From a bacterium (GTDB taxonomy: Bacteria > Auribacterota > Auribacteria > Auribacterales > Auribacteraceae): 64,000 nucleotides of DNA. The stretch covers positions 62,001 to 126,000 of the forward strand of contig JAHDNF010000002.1 in assembly GCA_018435605.1 (NCBI GenBank), read 5' to 3'. Of the stretch, positions 1 through 10,798 are shown in pieces. The notes below the pieces were generated by a model. That model saw only the letters and a list, made by a program, of their open reading frames with translations. It ran no database searches and was not told the DNA's origin. A program made the position numbers and the translations under genes. Numbering within the stretch: the stretch's first letter is position 1; each line of letters starts with the position of its first letter.

Positions 1-3000
1 CTACAGGCTGTCCTGCGCCGTCTTCCACCGTAGCCCCTGCCAATGTCGCGTCATTATCGAGTTCGGTAACTGCTTCGATCAAGGTTATATCTATTTTATC
101 GACAATAGACTTGATCGCGCTGTTATGCGCCGGAATCGAAGTATATATGTATGGAGGCTCGGTATCTCTTACCACACCTAACGTAACGGTCGGACTTACC
201 ATACCGAATGTATTTTTGCAATATACGGTAATGTTATTGGAGCCTTCCTGCAAGACTACGGTAGACACCGACCATGCGGTTGAAGCAAAATCACCAGTAT
301 AAACAATTCCATTAATCACTACCGATGTGTTTGCGTCTTTAGTTCCGGACAAAGATATAAAGGTATCGCTAGTCGGCGATTCAACAGACGATGTGATAAC
401 AGGCGCTGTAGGAGGAACATACAGCTCTATCCAGTTAAGATAATCCACCTGCCCTTTGGAAGCATTATCGAATTTGTCGTAAATGCGGGATATATTTTTC
501 ATCTGAGGATTCAGCGGATCAAAACCGACGTTCATTTCATTGGTAGTGGATACCCCCCACCAGTTGCCCTGCGCGTTTACCGCGTATCCTGCATCGTTGT
601 ACACATCGTAGTTAGCGTTGTCTAGTACCGAATTGCCAGTTACGGTAACCACAGAGGAAGGTTTAAGGTATATTCCGGAACCCTGATTGCTGTAGATATT
701 ATTCGCCTCTATATACGGCAATAAGGTCCCTGCTTCGCAGTTAAAATGTAATCCGCTACCGGAATTGTTGTATACGGTATTGTTGGCTACAGTCGGTTGC
801 AGGTTGTAGTAGCGAAGATATATTTTAATGCCGTCGGTACCCGAATGGATAGTATTCCCTGAAACCGATAGAGATACAATAGAACTTGACATTGAGCTGG
901 CGTAATAATACCCGTAAAAAGCTATCCCTGAATGATGTATTGTGTTACCCTCAAGCACGTATGTCGAAGCGGCGTTGTAACGGTTTCCGATATTGATGCC
1001 ATAACTTGCGTTCGTATGAATAGTATTTCCGATGATGCTTACTGTAAACTTTGATGAAGCCCTGTCGCTTTGACAGTAAATACCGCCTGTAGTGTTGTTG
1101 GATATGGTATTTCCGGTTATGGATGCGGTCATATATGTAGACGCTGTATTTATGAGAAGATATATTCCATATCCTGTATTATCGTCTATTATAGAATCCT
1201 GTATATTTATGTTAGAGATTGCGACTGTTTTCGTATCTCTGATATATATTCCATAATTCCCGTTGTGTTGTATCACGCAATCACGTACAGACACCTCGTC
1301 GCCGGCGTCATCAAGATAGGCTTGTATTCCATATACGGCGTACTCCACTGTAGTGAACCGCAAACGAATCGTACCCGATCCGTGAATACCGTACCAGTGA
1401 TTCTTTTGCGCGGATGTCAGGTTTTCCGATGTCAACACTATCGGCTCGCTTTGTGTTCCTTCGCAAATCAGCGATCCATTGACAATCAGCTCTGTCCTAG
1501 AACTATCCAATCCGCCGAATGTCGCGTCGGCGAGTTCAGCAAACAAGACGGTTGTGCCGGGCGCAATAGTAAGCGTTATACCTGCGGGAATGGTGACGTC
1601 TCCTTGCAGTATAACAGTGCCCGACCATATCTCGTCGGAAGTCATAGTCCCTTTACGGGTAATTATGGAATCATCTACCGTAAATGTAATCTGATTCGCC
1701 GGATCTTCCATAATACCTTCATTATCCAACACACGGGAATAAAGGGTATATGATCCTTCAGGCAATTCGCCTGTTTCATAGCTCCACAGCGATTTCCCGT
1801 AAAAACGAGTATCTACGGAAACAGGTAACCAATTGGTACCGTCAAGGCTTACCTGCACACTTTCAACACCGAAGCTGGCGTAAGCTATGCCTTTTATAGA
1901 TAACGGGCTAATACGCATAGAAATGCCGTCGGCAGGATCAAGAAAGAATGTTTTTCGATCCGGAGTGCGGTCTACCGCGTTATTGCGCCATTCTTTATAA
2001 TATACTGTACCAGCAGACGAGGAATCGAACTTATCGTAAATGACAGATATATTTTGCAATCCGTCGCGGGTGTTCATCACTGCGGTTGTGGAGGCTCCCC
2101 AAAAATTGTATCGGGCATCCACAGTTTGAGACGAAGCATTATACAGTTCACCGCTATTTAAATATAAATTGTTCCATGTGACTGTTGCTGTTGCCGTATC
2201 CTGCAAATAAATTCCCCACGACTGGTTCTGTTCAACGGTATTGAAAGATATAAGCGAATTGAGCGCTCCGCTACTTACGCCGGCGTCTTCACAGCGGATA
2301 CCGTTGCCGGCATTCCAATACACAGTATTTCCCAATATCTCCGGATACAGCAACATATACGTCTGAGCTTTTATATAAATTCCATGAGAACCACTGCTGA
2401 AAACACGGTTATTCACGATTACGGGCTTACAGAATTGCAATGCCGAACTTAATCCGAAAATATAAATACCTGCCCCGGCCACATTTGAAATAGTGTTGCC
2501 GGCAATATTTGCAACTAACGAGCTATAACGAACATAATGATATATACCCGCTCCGCTGTTTTGTACATTAGATATATTGCAATTGCGTATATCATAGTTT
2601 GAAACTACTTCGTAACAAACGTAAGTTTCGGCATAAATACCGTATGCATTGACATTGCTTATAGTTGCCCCGTCAATGCGCAAATTACTTTGCCCGCGGC
2701 TATATGAATAAAAATTCATACCATAGCTAGCGCATCGTTCCACGGTAACACCGCTTATTGTGCCGGTTATAGTAGAACCGGACGCTGTGATATATGTCTG
2801 TATACCGTATCTGGCACAATCGGCTATACCGGTATTATCGATTTCGACAATAAAATCCGCACCCCCGCCGGCATACATATAAATTCCGTCATATCCCATA
2901 TAGCTTATATCAGAATTCTTGATAGATAAAGATACCAAACGGTTATTAACCGTTGAGTATGAGTAACATCCGTACCAAGCATATTCGATAACAGCATTTT

Positions 3001-6000
3001 CAATAACAGCTGTATCGTTATCTGTTTCCGGTTCGAATCGAATGCCATACCAATCTCCGCTGGAAGGATTGTGGCTTGATGAAGTGAATAAAACAGGGTT
3101 CGCCGGCGTACCCAATACCTCCAATGACCCGTTTATAATTAGTTCGCAGGCAGATGTATTTGCGCCGGAGGACTGATTATCTTTACGGGCGTCGAAAACC
3201 ACTGTGGTGCCTGCTTCGATCGTAAGTTTTTTTCCGGTCGGTACGGTGATATCGCCGGTTACATTGACCACTCCCGACCATTCTTCGTCATCGCTTAATG
3301 TCCCGGATGTGGTAGGCAAATGACTGTCTATGGTTATGGTCACTCCTTGTGCGGGAGTTTCTATGTTGCTTGCGTTATCTATTACACGTGATAGCAGAGT
3401 ATATGTGCCATCTCCGGGAATAGTCCAATCGTAAAACCACAATTCCCTGCCGCTGACTTCGTACCAGTGAATACCGCTGTCAGGGCTAACTTCTACACGA
3501 TCAACGCCATAAGGCGATACGGCAATACCCTGTATACGCAGTACGGATGTTTTGAATACCGCGCCGTCTGCAGGATACGTCACATTCGATTTTAATTGTG
3601 CCGGAATAGTAACAGCTACAGGTCTCCAGTTCGAATAATCGGCTATTCCGTATGAGGAATTATCAAAGTTGTCATAAATAACCGATATGTTTTTAGGATG
3701 AGGCATGTCGTCATTATCCATTTCAGCGGCAGTAACAGTGTCACCCCAATAATTGAAACCTGCGTTTATGTTCTCCGCGCCGGCGTTATTGAGTGCGTAC
3801 GTTCCGCCGTTACTATATATATTGTTAAAATTCGCCGCCGAACCGCGAGGCGCCAACACATATATCCCGTTGCCCGCGTTGCTGTAAACGTCATTATACA
3901 ATATGCTACCGGCATCATCTCCGACAGCCCGCACAGCAATACCCCATCCACCGTTATTATGGACGCTGTTGAGAGCTAAGACCGCCTCAAGTTGAATTGG
4001 CGAAGTGGCATAATTGGACGGCTGTTCACAGCGTATACCGTCGGATAAATTGCTAAACACATGATTTGACAAAATCTGAACCGTGATATAATGTTTAAGT
4101 AGCGCTTCAACATGTATACCATGAGCTCCATTATTTCTAACAATGTTGTTTGCTATAAACACATCAAGCGCCTGCCATGAATCATTTCCGTTAGTATACA
4201 GATGCACACCGGTTCTGGCGGTATCATATATTTCGCTGTCAGTCAAAAAGAAATCCGTAACGGTATATCTGCACCATACGTAGATCCCTTTTCCGTCTGA
4301 TGTCGTAGTCGAGCTAACCGAATAGACGTTAACATTATCGAAATCAAATACCGATTTATAGGCATAGGAATATTCCGGATGCGCGTAAATACCGTATTCT
4401 CTGGCCTGCGAAACCGAACTGTTGCGTATGGTAATTAAGCATTTTCCGTTTGTTTTAGGATACAGATTGATACCTGAAGAGCCGGTATTTGTAACGGATA
4501 CACCATCAAATACCCCGACTACGGAACTGTTTGCCATTTCAGCATAACAATAAATTCCGTATCTTCCCGCATCATCCACTGACAGCCCGTTAACATCGGC
4601 TGTAATAACATGCTGATGATTGCTTGTCAGGTTAATGCCGTCAAGATCGAATTTGCGAAAAGTACAATCCGACACATTTACGGAAAGATCATTATCGTAT
4701 GCGTAACCGTATACACCGATACGGGAATATTCTATAATGCAATTTTCCAGTACGGCGACTGCTTGTGCAGTCAAACCCGGTTTTACCACTATACCATACC
4801 AATTAGCCTTGGCTGGGCTTGCGGAAGCCGATGTGAACAGAATCTTGTCAGTAGGATCAGAGCCTCCTACTGCAACAAGAGTTCCTTCAATAATCAGTTC
4901 GCACAAACCGGAGTCTATTCCCGCACCCTGATCGTCGCTGACCGGAGCAAACCTGATTTCAGTTCCCTGCTCTATATACAATGTTACTCCTTGAGGAACT
5001 ATAACATCGCCGCTAATAGATACTACACCGCTCCAGTGTTCATCATCGCTCAAGGGGCCGGAGGTAGTAGGTAATGTACTGTCGATTGTAACTACAACCT
5101 GCGATGCAGACAATTCCTCCACTCCGTTTCGGTCGGTCACCTTTGCCATTATGGTATGGGTGCCGTCAGGAGGGTTTGCCCAATCGTAATACCAACTGTC
5201 AGAGCCGGTAGCCGTATGCCATGTTACGCCTGCATCGATACTTACCTGTACATAATCAGTTCCGTCCGGAGCAACCGCAATTCCTTTTATGCGAAGTACG
5301 GCTGTTTTTAATAAGCTGTCATTCTCCGGAACGGTTATCTCGGTTTTCGGAGCTTCAGGCACTGTAACCGGGGCAATTAACCATTTCGAATAATCAGCTA
5401 TCCCAAGATTAACATTGTCATAATCGTCAACTATAGCGCTTATATTTTTCGGATTCGGCGTGACATCTTCGTTATCCATTTCCGCTGTAACGGCAGGTCT
5501 CCAGTAATTGAACCGCGCATCCAAGTTGTCGGCGCTACCATTTGTCAATTCATAGGTACTGCCAGGGTTTTGCAAATTGTTGAAATTAACGGACGAGCCG
5601 AGCTGTCCGATAACCTGTATTCCATTTCCGTTATCATATACGTTATTATAAAAAAACAGGGCGTCACGGTCTTTTGTTCTGCAGAAGATTCCGATAGAAG
5701 TATTGTTGTGAACGGTATTGAGAGAAATTATCCCTTTCAATACCAACGGCGTCCCTACATAATTTGAAGGCTGTTCACAACGAATACCTTCGCCGGTATT
5801 GTTATACACATGGTTGCTGAGTATTTGCGCCTCGACATAGTTTTTTTGCAATGCCTGCACATATATACCGTATCCTTTAGTGTTATATACATTATTGCCG
5901 GCTATAAAAACATTTACTGTCTGCCAAGAATCGTTGCCGTAGGTACGCACTTCCATGCCGTTATTTGCCGTATCAAACACCGTATTGCCGATAAAATTAT

Positions 6001-9000
6001 ATTCCGCGTCAGTATAAGTAGTCGAAGCGTATATTCCTTTTCCGTTTGTAGATACGGTTGAAGTTACATTGCCGATAGACGTTCCTTCAACGGTAAAAAC
6101 GGATTTTGATGTATAGCAATAATCCACCAGCATATATATACCGTATTGAACGGCATTTGTTATTGAACTATTGCGAAGCGCGCCAGTGACTGCTCCTCTT
6201 GTTTTCGTATAGAAATATACACCCGCATTTCCGGTATAAGATATATTCACACCTTCAAAAACAGAATCGATAATGCTGTTTTGTCCATCCGCACAGGCAT
6301 ATATACCGTGCCTGTCGGCATAAGATATATTTGTTCCTGAAACGTCGGCTGTAATTCGGCGGTATCCGGCTGAATCAAGAAAAATACCGTCAATACTCAG
6401 GTTACGTATAGAAGAATTGCTCATATTTAGCGTTGCGTTATTGGATTGAGCTATTACATGAACGCCGATTCGGCTATATTCGATTACACAATTGGCAAGG
6501 TTGCACTCAGCCTCATGTGACGCGCCTGAAACAACTACAATCCCGTACCAGTTGCCTTTAACCGGACTAGCTGAGGACGATGTAAAGACTATATTTTCAG
6601 ACGGATCGCTGTTGCCAAGCGCATTCAGAGTGCCGGCGACAATCATCTCACACAATCCGCTGTTGTTGCCGGAACCCTGATCGTCACTGACGGAAGCGAA
6701 TTTGATTACAGTACCCGGTTGGATATTAAGAGTCACACCGGCAGGAACTGTCACATCGCCTGTAATTTCCACTACACCGCTCCAGTTTTCATCAGAGGTC
6801 AGAGGGCCTGACGTAGTCGGCAACGTGCTGTCTACAGTTACGGTTATCTGGGAACCCGGCATTTCCGCGGTCAGCGTCCGGTCGACTGCGCGCGCTATAA
6901 CCGTATGAACGCCGTCAGGAGGGTTTTGCCAGTCGTAATACCAGCTATACGTCCCCTGCGCGGTTACCCAGTTGGTTCCACCATCTATGCTTACCAGTAC
7001 ATGATCCACACCCTCCGGGGCAACAGCCACACCTTTAATACGCAGTACAACTGTTTTCAAACTGCTGTTATCATCAGGCGCGGTAATTTCAGATCTCGGG
7101 TACACAGGCACTAGAACAGCCTCGCCAAGCCATGGTTCATAATCAGCAGTACCCAGTTGTGCATTGTCATAACTATCGAAAATACCACTGATGTTTTTTG
7201 GATTGGGCAGGACGTCTTCGTTGTCCATTTCTGCTGTGATAACTGCACCCCAATAATTAAATTGCGCGTCGAGATTGACGCTACTGGCATTCCTCAATTC
7301 AAAAGCGCCGCCGTTGCCATTGAAGTTATTGAAGTTAGCCAAAGATCCCAGCGGCCCGTTTATCTGTACGCCGTTACCGATGTTTGCGTACACATTGTTA
7401 TAAATTAGCATTGCGTTTCTTATAATTACTCTAGTATTCGCCGTGCATACTATACCCATAGCGCCGTTTCCATAGACATCATTAAGAGCTATGATTGTTT
7501 CCATATCAAGTAAAGTGCCTGTATAATTCGAAGGCTGTTCGCAACGGATGCCGTCAGAACCGTTGGCGTATACTTCATTGGCAATTATCTGCGCGTTAAC
7601 GACATTTTTTTGTAACGCCTCAACTGAAATACCGTATTTCGAATTATTGTGTATGCTGTTTTGAGCTATGAATAAGGGAACCGACTGCCAACTGTCGTTC
7701 CCGTATGTTCTCACACGCAGTCCGTGTCCGGCAGTATTGTAGATTTCGTTACCGACAGCGATTAATTCGGCTTCGTTATAAATCAATCCGAAGTATATTC
7801 CGTCTCCGTATGACGAGTTGGAAGTCGTTACGCCATAAATAATATTATCTTCGAAGACAGCGGTGCTTTTGACTTCGTAACAATATTCGCTTCTTATGTA
7901 AATACCGTAATTCACCACGCTATGAATCGTATTGCCGGAAAAAGCGATGTCGCAAGCGCCCCTGTTAGTCTGATATAAATAGACGCCCATATCGGCGGTA
8001 TTTGAAATAACCGTATTCTCGACGTATCCGGATATAATCGCGCCTGAATTGCGCATGTAAGCATTAATACCGTGTCTGCCGCAATCGGTAATTGAGGAAT
8101 CGCTTATATTGAGTTTTATATCGGACAGATTCTCCGACGACGCATATATTCCATCAACACTCACTTTAGTAATCGTGGTATCATGCAACCTCAAAAGCGG
8201 ATTAAAATTAGAAGCCGATACATTTATTCCGAACCGGCTGTACTCTATCCTGCAATGAGTCAGATCCATTATTTCGTTACGAGTCTGAGTTATCATCCTT
8301 ATACCGTACCAATCGGATTTACGGGGGTTACCGGCTACGGACGTAAATACAATCTCATCTACCGGGTCGCTACCGCCTATCGCATTCAGGACACCGTAAA
8401 CTATCAATTCGCACCGTCCTATATCGACGCCGGATGATCGGTCATCCTGCAGTTGGGAGAATTTGATTATCGTACCTGCGGATATGCTCAACGTCACACC
8501 GGAAGGCACTGTTACATCGCCTGTGATGATAACTTCACCGCTCCACGTCTCGTCTCCAGCCAGCTGTCCGCTGGTTGTGGGCAATGATCTGTCGACGGTT
8601 ACTGTTATCTGATCTCCGCTTATTTCAAAGACACCCTGTTTATCTGTAACCCGCGCCTGAAACGTATAAGTTCCGTTGGGAAGGTTAAGCCAGTCGTAGT
8701 ACCACGAATTTGTACCCGTCGCTCGATACCACGTAGTTCCATTGTCGCTAGTTATATCGACAAAATCGACTTCGTCAGACGCAACGGCTATGCCGCTTAC
8801 ACGAAGTTGCGACGCATTCATTACCACTCCGTCGCGGGGATATACAATTTCCGTTTTGGGAGTTGCAGGAAGTGCTACCGGAGCAGTAAGCCAACCGGCA
8901 TAGTTGATCGATCCATACGCGGGAGCATCAAAAGCGTCGTAAAGTCTGGCTATATTTTTCGGATTCGGTACAACCGCTTCGTTTTCCATCTCTTCGGTCA

Positions 9001-10288
9001 TTGCCGTCCCCCAGTAGTTGAACTGAGCGTCAAAATTATCCGGTCCGGCATTCTGTAGTTCATAAAGTCCGGAATTATTATTGATATTGTTGTAGCGGGC
9101 AAACGAACCCGCAGGACACCAGACGTACAACCCGCTACCTGTATTGCTGTGTATATCGTTATAGGTTATCACCGCAACTTCATCTATGGCTTTGCAAAAC
9201 ATACCCCATGAACCATTATTGTAAGACCTGTTAAGAGATATGGTCATAGCCAGATACAGAGGGCTCGTATTATAATTAGACGGCTGTTCACATCGAATAC
9301 CTTCGCTACCGTTGGCGTACACTTCGTTGTCGATGATATCCACATAAACATAATTTTTGGTGGTAGCTTCCACTAAAATTCCGTCGGCGGCCGCGTGATG
9401 TACCGTATTGCGTAAAATTTTCACGTTTTCCCTATACCAACTGTCGTTGCCGTGAGTGTAAAACCTAACCCCGTTTCTGGCCACAGTGTGTATTTCGCTG
9501 TCGGTAAGAGAAAAATCCATCCCTGTATACCGAACGACACAATATATGCCATCGCCGTCTGTTGAAGTTGAAGAGGTTACGGAATGAACAAGCAAGTTTT
9601 TCATAGAAAGAGAACTTTTGTATGCATACCCATAGTTAACTTCATAAAAAATACCGTATTTATGCGTATTGTGTATGGTATCGTTATCCAGATCAAAATC
9701 AGCGGCGCCGGAAGAGTTTATATAGACATATATACCGTTATTGCCCGCGTATGATATGGTGGTACGCGCTATTTGAGCGGTTATTTTCGTATTCGCGTTA
9801 TCGACTCTGGCATATATACCGTAACCGGATACATTGGTTATGTACGAATCGGCGATGGTTGCGATAAGCTGTGACGCGCTTGTTCCGCGCATTTCGATCC
9901 CGTTTGCATTCATCGCTGATATTGTTGTGTTGGTAACGGATATCGAATGGGTTCCTGCCGAGACTGTCCAAGTTATTGCGGTCTGCGCGTATTCGATCAC
10001 GCAGTAATCCAACTCTATAGGTTGTGGCGTTACGGCGTTTATTGACCTGATACCGTACCAGTTGCCTTTGGCAGGCGAAGCCGCGCTTGAGGTGAACACG
10101 ATTTCCGACCCTTCGACGCCGAGCGCCTTAAGGGTACCGTTGACAATCAGTTCGGTTTTGGTCGTGTCGGTTCCTCCCGATGTGCTGTCTGAGCCTGCCG
10201 GAAAAATAACCGTAGTACCGGGTTGGATTTGCAGTGTTACACCTACAGGCACGGTCACGTCGCCGGTCAAGGTGACAACTCCCGACCA
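1..10288 (-). repeat. six tandem in-frame protein-coding units of about 1.75 kb
   Basis: The Trp codon of the WSG motif that opens each unit lies at 10288, 8545, 6784, 5035, 3280 and 1627. The spacings are 1743, 1761, 1749, 1755 and 1653 bases, all multiples of three, that is 581, 587, 583, 585 and 551 residues. Units are clearly homologous in protein but diverged in DNA, so these are old duplications under length constraint rather than recent copies. The last stretch (about 430 down to 1) leaves the pattern. Confidence 0.85.
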
Positions 10289-10399
10289 TGTTTCATTACC
10301 CGGAAGTGTACCCGAGGTTGTTTGGGCGTTAACAGCCCCGCACAACAAAATCAGGACAAAACAAAAAGACACTGTTCGCGCATAAGTCAATCTTTTCAT
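1..10399 (-). CDS. giant secreted multi-unit parallel beta-helix protein (3' end beyond the window)
   Basis: The ATG at 10399 follows a GAGG ribosome binding site and opens a signal peptide ending near AVNA-QT. The same frame is open at every place I translated down to base 1, so at least 3,466 residues are visible and the C-terminus lies outside. The protein is an array of six units. Each begins with a WSG-x-V, GDVTVP-x-GVTL, PGT-x-V-F motif run, continues through NGTLKA, FTS and GNWYGI, then a long stretch of right-handed parallel beta-helix coils rich in N, GI and Y, then NYWG, and closes with an Ig-like module (SWYYDW, DGT-x-T, VTD). After unit 6 the pattern changes to two other Ig-like modules. 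It is probably a cell-surface adhesin or polysaccharide-binding protein; enzyme activity cannot be read from the sequence. It is divergent from the flippase gene. Confidence 0.9.
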   Translation of the reverse strand, partial: MKRLTYARTVSFCFVLILLCGAVNAQTTSGTLPGNETWSGVVTLTGDVTVPVGVTLQIQPGTTVIFPAGSDSTSGGTDTTKTELIVNGTLKALGVEGSEIVFTSSAASPAKGNWYGIRSINAVTPQPIELDYCVIEYAQTAITWTVSAGTHSISVTNTTISAMNANGIEMRGTSASQLIATIADSYITNVSGYGIYARVDNANTKITAQIARTTISYAGNNGIYVYINSSGAADFDLDNDTIHNTHKYGIFYEVNYGYAYKSSLSMKNLLVHSVTSSTSTDGDGIYCVVRYTGMDFSLTDSEIHTVARNGVRFYTHGNDSWYRENVKILRNTVHHAAADGILVEATTKNYVYVDIIDNEVYANGSEGIRCEQPSNYNTSPLYLAMTISLNRSYNNGSWGMFCKAIDEVAVITYNDIHSNTGSGLYVWCPAGSFARYNNINNNSGLYELQNAGPDNFDAQFNYWGTAMTEEMENEAVVPNPKNIARLYDAFDAPAYGSINYAGWLTAPVALPATPKTEIVYPRDGVVMNASQLRVSGIAVASDEVDFVDITSDNGTTWYRATGTNSWYYDWLNLPNGTYTFQARVTDKQGVFEISGDQITVTVDRSLPTTSGQLAGDETWSGEVIITGDVTVPSGVTLSISAGTIIKFSQLQDDRSSGVDIGRCELIVYGVLNAIGGSDPVDEIVFTSVAGNPRKSDWYGIRMITQTRNEIMDLTHCRIEYSRFGINVSASNFNPLLRLHDTTITKVSVDGIYASSENLSDIKLNISDSSITDCGRHGINAYMRNSGAIISGYVENTVISNTADMGVYLYQTNRGACDIAFSGNTIHSVVNYGIYIRSEYCYEVKSTAVFEDNIIYGVTTSNSSYGDGIYFGLIYNEAELIAVGNEIYNTAGHGLRVRTYGNDSWQSVPLFIAQNSIHNNSKYGISVEALQKNVVNAQIIANEVYANGSDGIRCEQPSNYTGTLLDMETIIALNDVYGNGAMGIVCTANTRVIIRNAMLIYNNVYANIGNGVQINGPLGSLANFNNFNGNGGAFELRNASSVNLDAQFNYWGAVITAEMDNEDVLPNPKNISGIFDSYDNAQLGTADYEPWLGEAVLVPVYPRSEITAPDDNSSLKTVVLRIKGVAVAPEGVDHVLVSIDGGTNWVTAQGTYSWYYDWQNPPDGVHTVIARAVDRTLTAEMPGSQITVTVDSTLPTTSGPLTSDENWSGVVEITGDVTVPAGVTLNIQPGTVIKFASVSDDQGSGNNSGLCEMIVAGTLNALGNSDPSENIVFTSSSASPVKGNWYGIVVVSGASHEAECNLANCVIEYSRIGVHVIAQSNNATLNMSNSSIRNLSIDGIFLDSAGYRRITADVSGTNISYADRHGIYACADGQNSIIDSVFEGVNISYTGNAGVYFYTKTRGAVTGALRNSSITNAVQYGIYMLVDYCYTSKSVFTVEGTSIGNVTSTVSTNGKGIYASTTYTDAEYNFIGNTVFDTANNGMEVRTYGNDSWQTVNVFIAGNNVYNTKGYGIYVQALQKNYVEAQILSNHVYNNTGEGIRCEQPSNYVGTPLVLKGIISLNTVHNNTSIGIFCRTKDRDALFFYNNVYDNGNGIQVIGQLGSSVNFNNLQNPGSTYELTNGSADNLDARFNYWRPAVTAEMDNEDVTPNPKNISAIVDDYDNVNLGIADYSKWLIAPVTVPEAPKTEITVPENDSLLKTAVLRIKGIAVAPDGTDYVQVSIDAGVTWHTATGSDSWYYDWANPPDGTHTIMAKVTDRNGVEELSASQVVVTIDSTLPTTSGPLSDDEHWSGVVSISGDVIVPQGVTLYIEQGTEIRFAPVSDDQGAGIDSGLCELIIEGTLVAVGGSDPTDKILFTSASASPAKANWYGIVVKPGLTAQAVAVLENCIIEYSRIGVYGYAYDNDLSVNVSDCTFRKFDLDGINLTSNHQHVITADVNGLSVDDAGRYGIYCYAEMANSSVVGVFDGVSVTNTGSSGINLYPKTNGKCLITIRNSSVSQAREYGIYAHPEYSYAYKSVFDFDNVNVYSVSSTTTSDGKGIYVWCRYTVTDFFLTDSEIYDTARTGVHLYTNGNDSWQALDVFIANNIVRNNGAHGIHVEALLKHYITVQILSNHVFSNLSDGIRCEQPSNYATSPIQLEAVLALNSVHNNGGWGIAVRAVGDDAGSILYNDVYSNAGNGIYVLAPRGSAANFNNIYSNGGTYALNNAGAENINAGFNYWGDTVTAAEMDNDDMPHPKNISVIYDNFDNSSYGIADYSNWRPVAVTIPAQLKSNVTYPADGAVFKTSVLRIQGIAVSPYGVDRVEVSPDSGIHWYEVSGRELWFYDWTIPGDGTYTLLSRVIDNASNIETPAQGVTITIDSHLPTTSGTLSDDEEWSGVVNVTGDITVPTGKKLTIEAGTTVVFDARKDNQSSGANTSACELIINGSLEVLGTPANPVLFTSSSHNPSSGDWYGIRFEPETDNDTAVIENAVIEYAWYGCYSYSTVNNRLVSLSIKNSDISYMGYDGIYMYAGGGADFIVEIDNTGIADCARYGIQTYITASGSTITGTISGVTVERCASYGMNFYSYSRGQSNLRIDGATISNVNAYGIYAETYVCYEVVSNYDIRNCNISNVQNSGAGIYHYVRYSSLVANIAGNTISNVAGAGIYIFGLSSALQFCKPVIVNNRVFSSGSHGIYIKAQTYMLLYPEILGNTVYWNAGNGIRCEDAGVSSGALNSLISFNTVEQNQSWGIYLQDTATATVTWNNLYLNSGELYNASSQTVDARYNFWGASTTAVMNTRDGLQNISVIYDKFDSSSAGTVYYKEWRNNAVDRTPDRKTFFLDPADGISMRISPLSIKGIAYASFGVESVQVSLDGTNWLPVSVDTRFYGKSLWSYETGELPEGSYTLYSRVLDNEGIMEDPANQITFTVDDSIITRKGTMTSDEIWSGTVILQGDVTIPAGITLTIAPGTTVLFAELADATFGGLDSSRTELIVNGSLICEGTQSEPIVLTSENLTSAQKNHWYGIHGSGTIRLRFTTVEYAVYGIQAYLDDAGDEVSVRDCVIQHNGNYGIYIRDTKTVAISNINIQDSIIDDNTGYGIYLLINTASTYMTASITGNTISNNTTGGIYCQSDRASSKFTVSIIGNTIHTNASYGINIGNRYNAASTYVLEGNTIHHSGIAFYGYYYASSMSSSIVSLSVSGNTIHSGTDGIKIYLRYYNLQPTVANNTVYNNSGSGLHFNCEAGTLLPYIEANNIYSNQGSGIYLKPSSVVTVTGNSVLDNANYDVYNDAGYAVNAQGNWWGVSTTNEMNVGFDPLNPQMKNISRIYDKFDNASKGQVDYLNWIELYVPPTAPVITSSVESPTSDTFISLSGTKDANTSVVINGIVYTGDFASTAWSVSTVVLQEGSNNITVYCKNTFGMVSPTVTLGVVRDTEPPYIYTSIPAHNSAIKSIVDKIDITLIEAVTELDNDATLAGATVEDGAGQPV

Positions 10400-10798
10400 A
10401 TGCATCCTCGCTTACGGTTTATTTTTATATGGGTATAATTTTTACGCAGGAATTTAAAAGGGCAATCTAAGAGATATACTAAAAAAATACGGTCAGCCAT
10501 TTTTATGATCCGTTTTATAGTTATTATGAAGAATATAACTTTACACAAGATTACTTTTAAATAAAATTTACATTGATGCCGGCATGCAAAAATATTTTGG
10601 TACAAACTTAAGATTGTCTATTAAAAAATCGACTGATCAAGCCGCACATACCGCATAGATAAATTTTAACATATATTATAAAAAAAGTCAAAAAAAACAT
10701 TTTTCTTTACTGATCCGGCAAAACACTTGCCATAATGCGTATATATCCAATAGAATGACATTTTTACAAATACTATAACCCGACGGCACTGCCGGTAT
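10400..10798. promoter_or_regulatory. divergent intergenic region between giant gene and flippase
   Basis: This AT-rich region of about 400 bases separates two divergently transcribed genes and must hold both promoters. It contains long A and T runs, but I could not assign a convincing -35/-10 pair. No gene is supported here. Confidence 0.4.

Noticed and set aside
1070-1753. 227-residue plus-strand open frame inside the giant gene
   Set aside because: It is a shadow frame: the minus-strand giant gene is in frame across it, and the translation has no family pattern or ribosome binding site. Many similar plus-strand frames in 100-10,400 were dropped for the same reason.
3025-3045. tRNA-like GGTTCGAATC stretch
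   Set aside because: It lies inside the giant coding region and lacks the other arms of a tRNA.
1627-10288. CRISPR-like or satellite repeat reading of the 1.75-kb periodicity
   Set aside because: The period is in protein domains, units are diverged in DNA, and spacing is in exact codon multiples, so it is gene-internal domain duplication.
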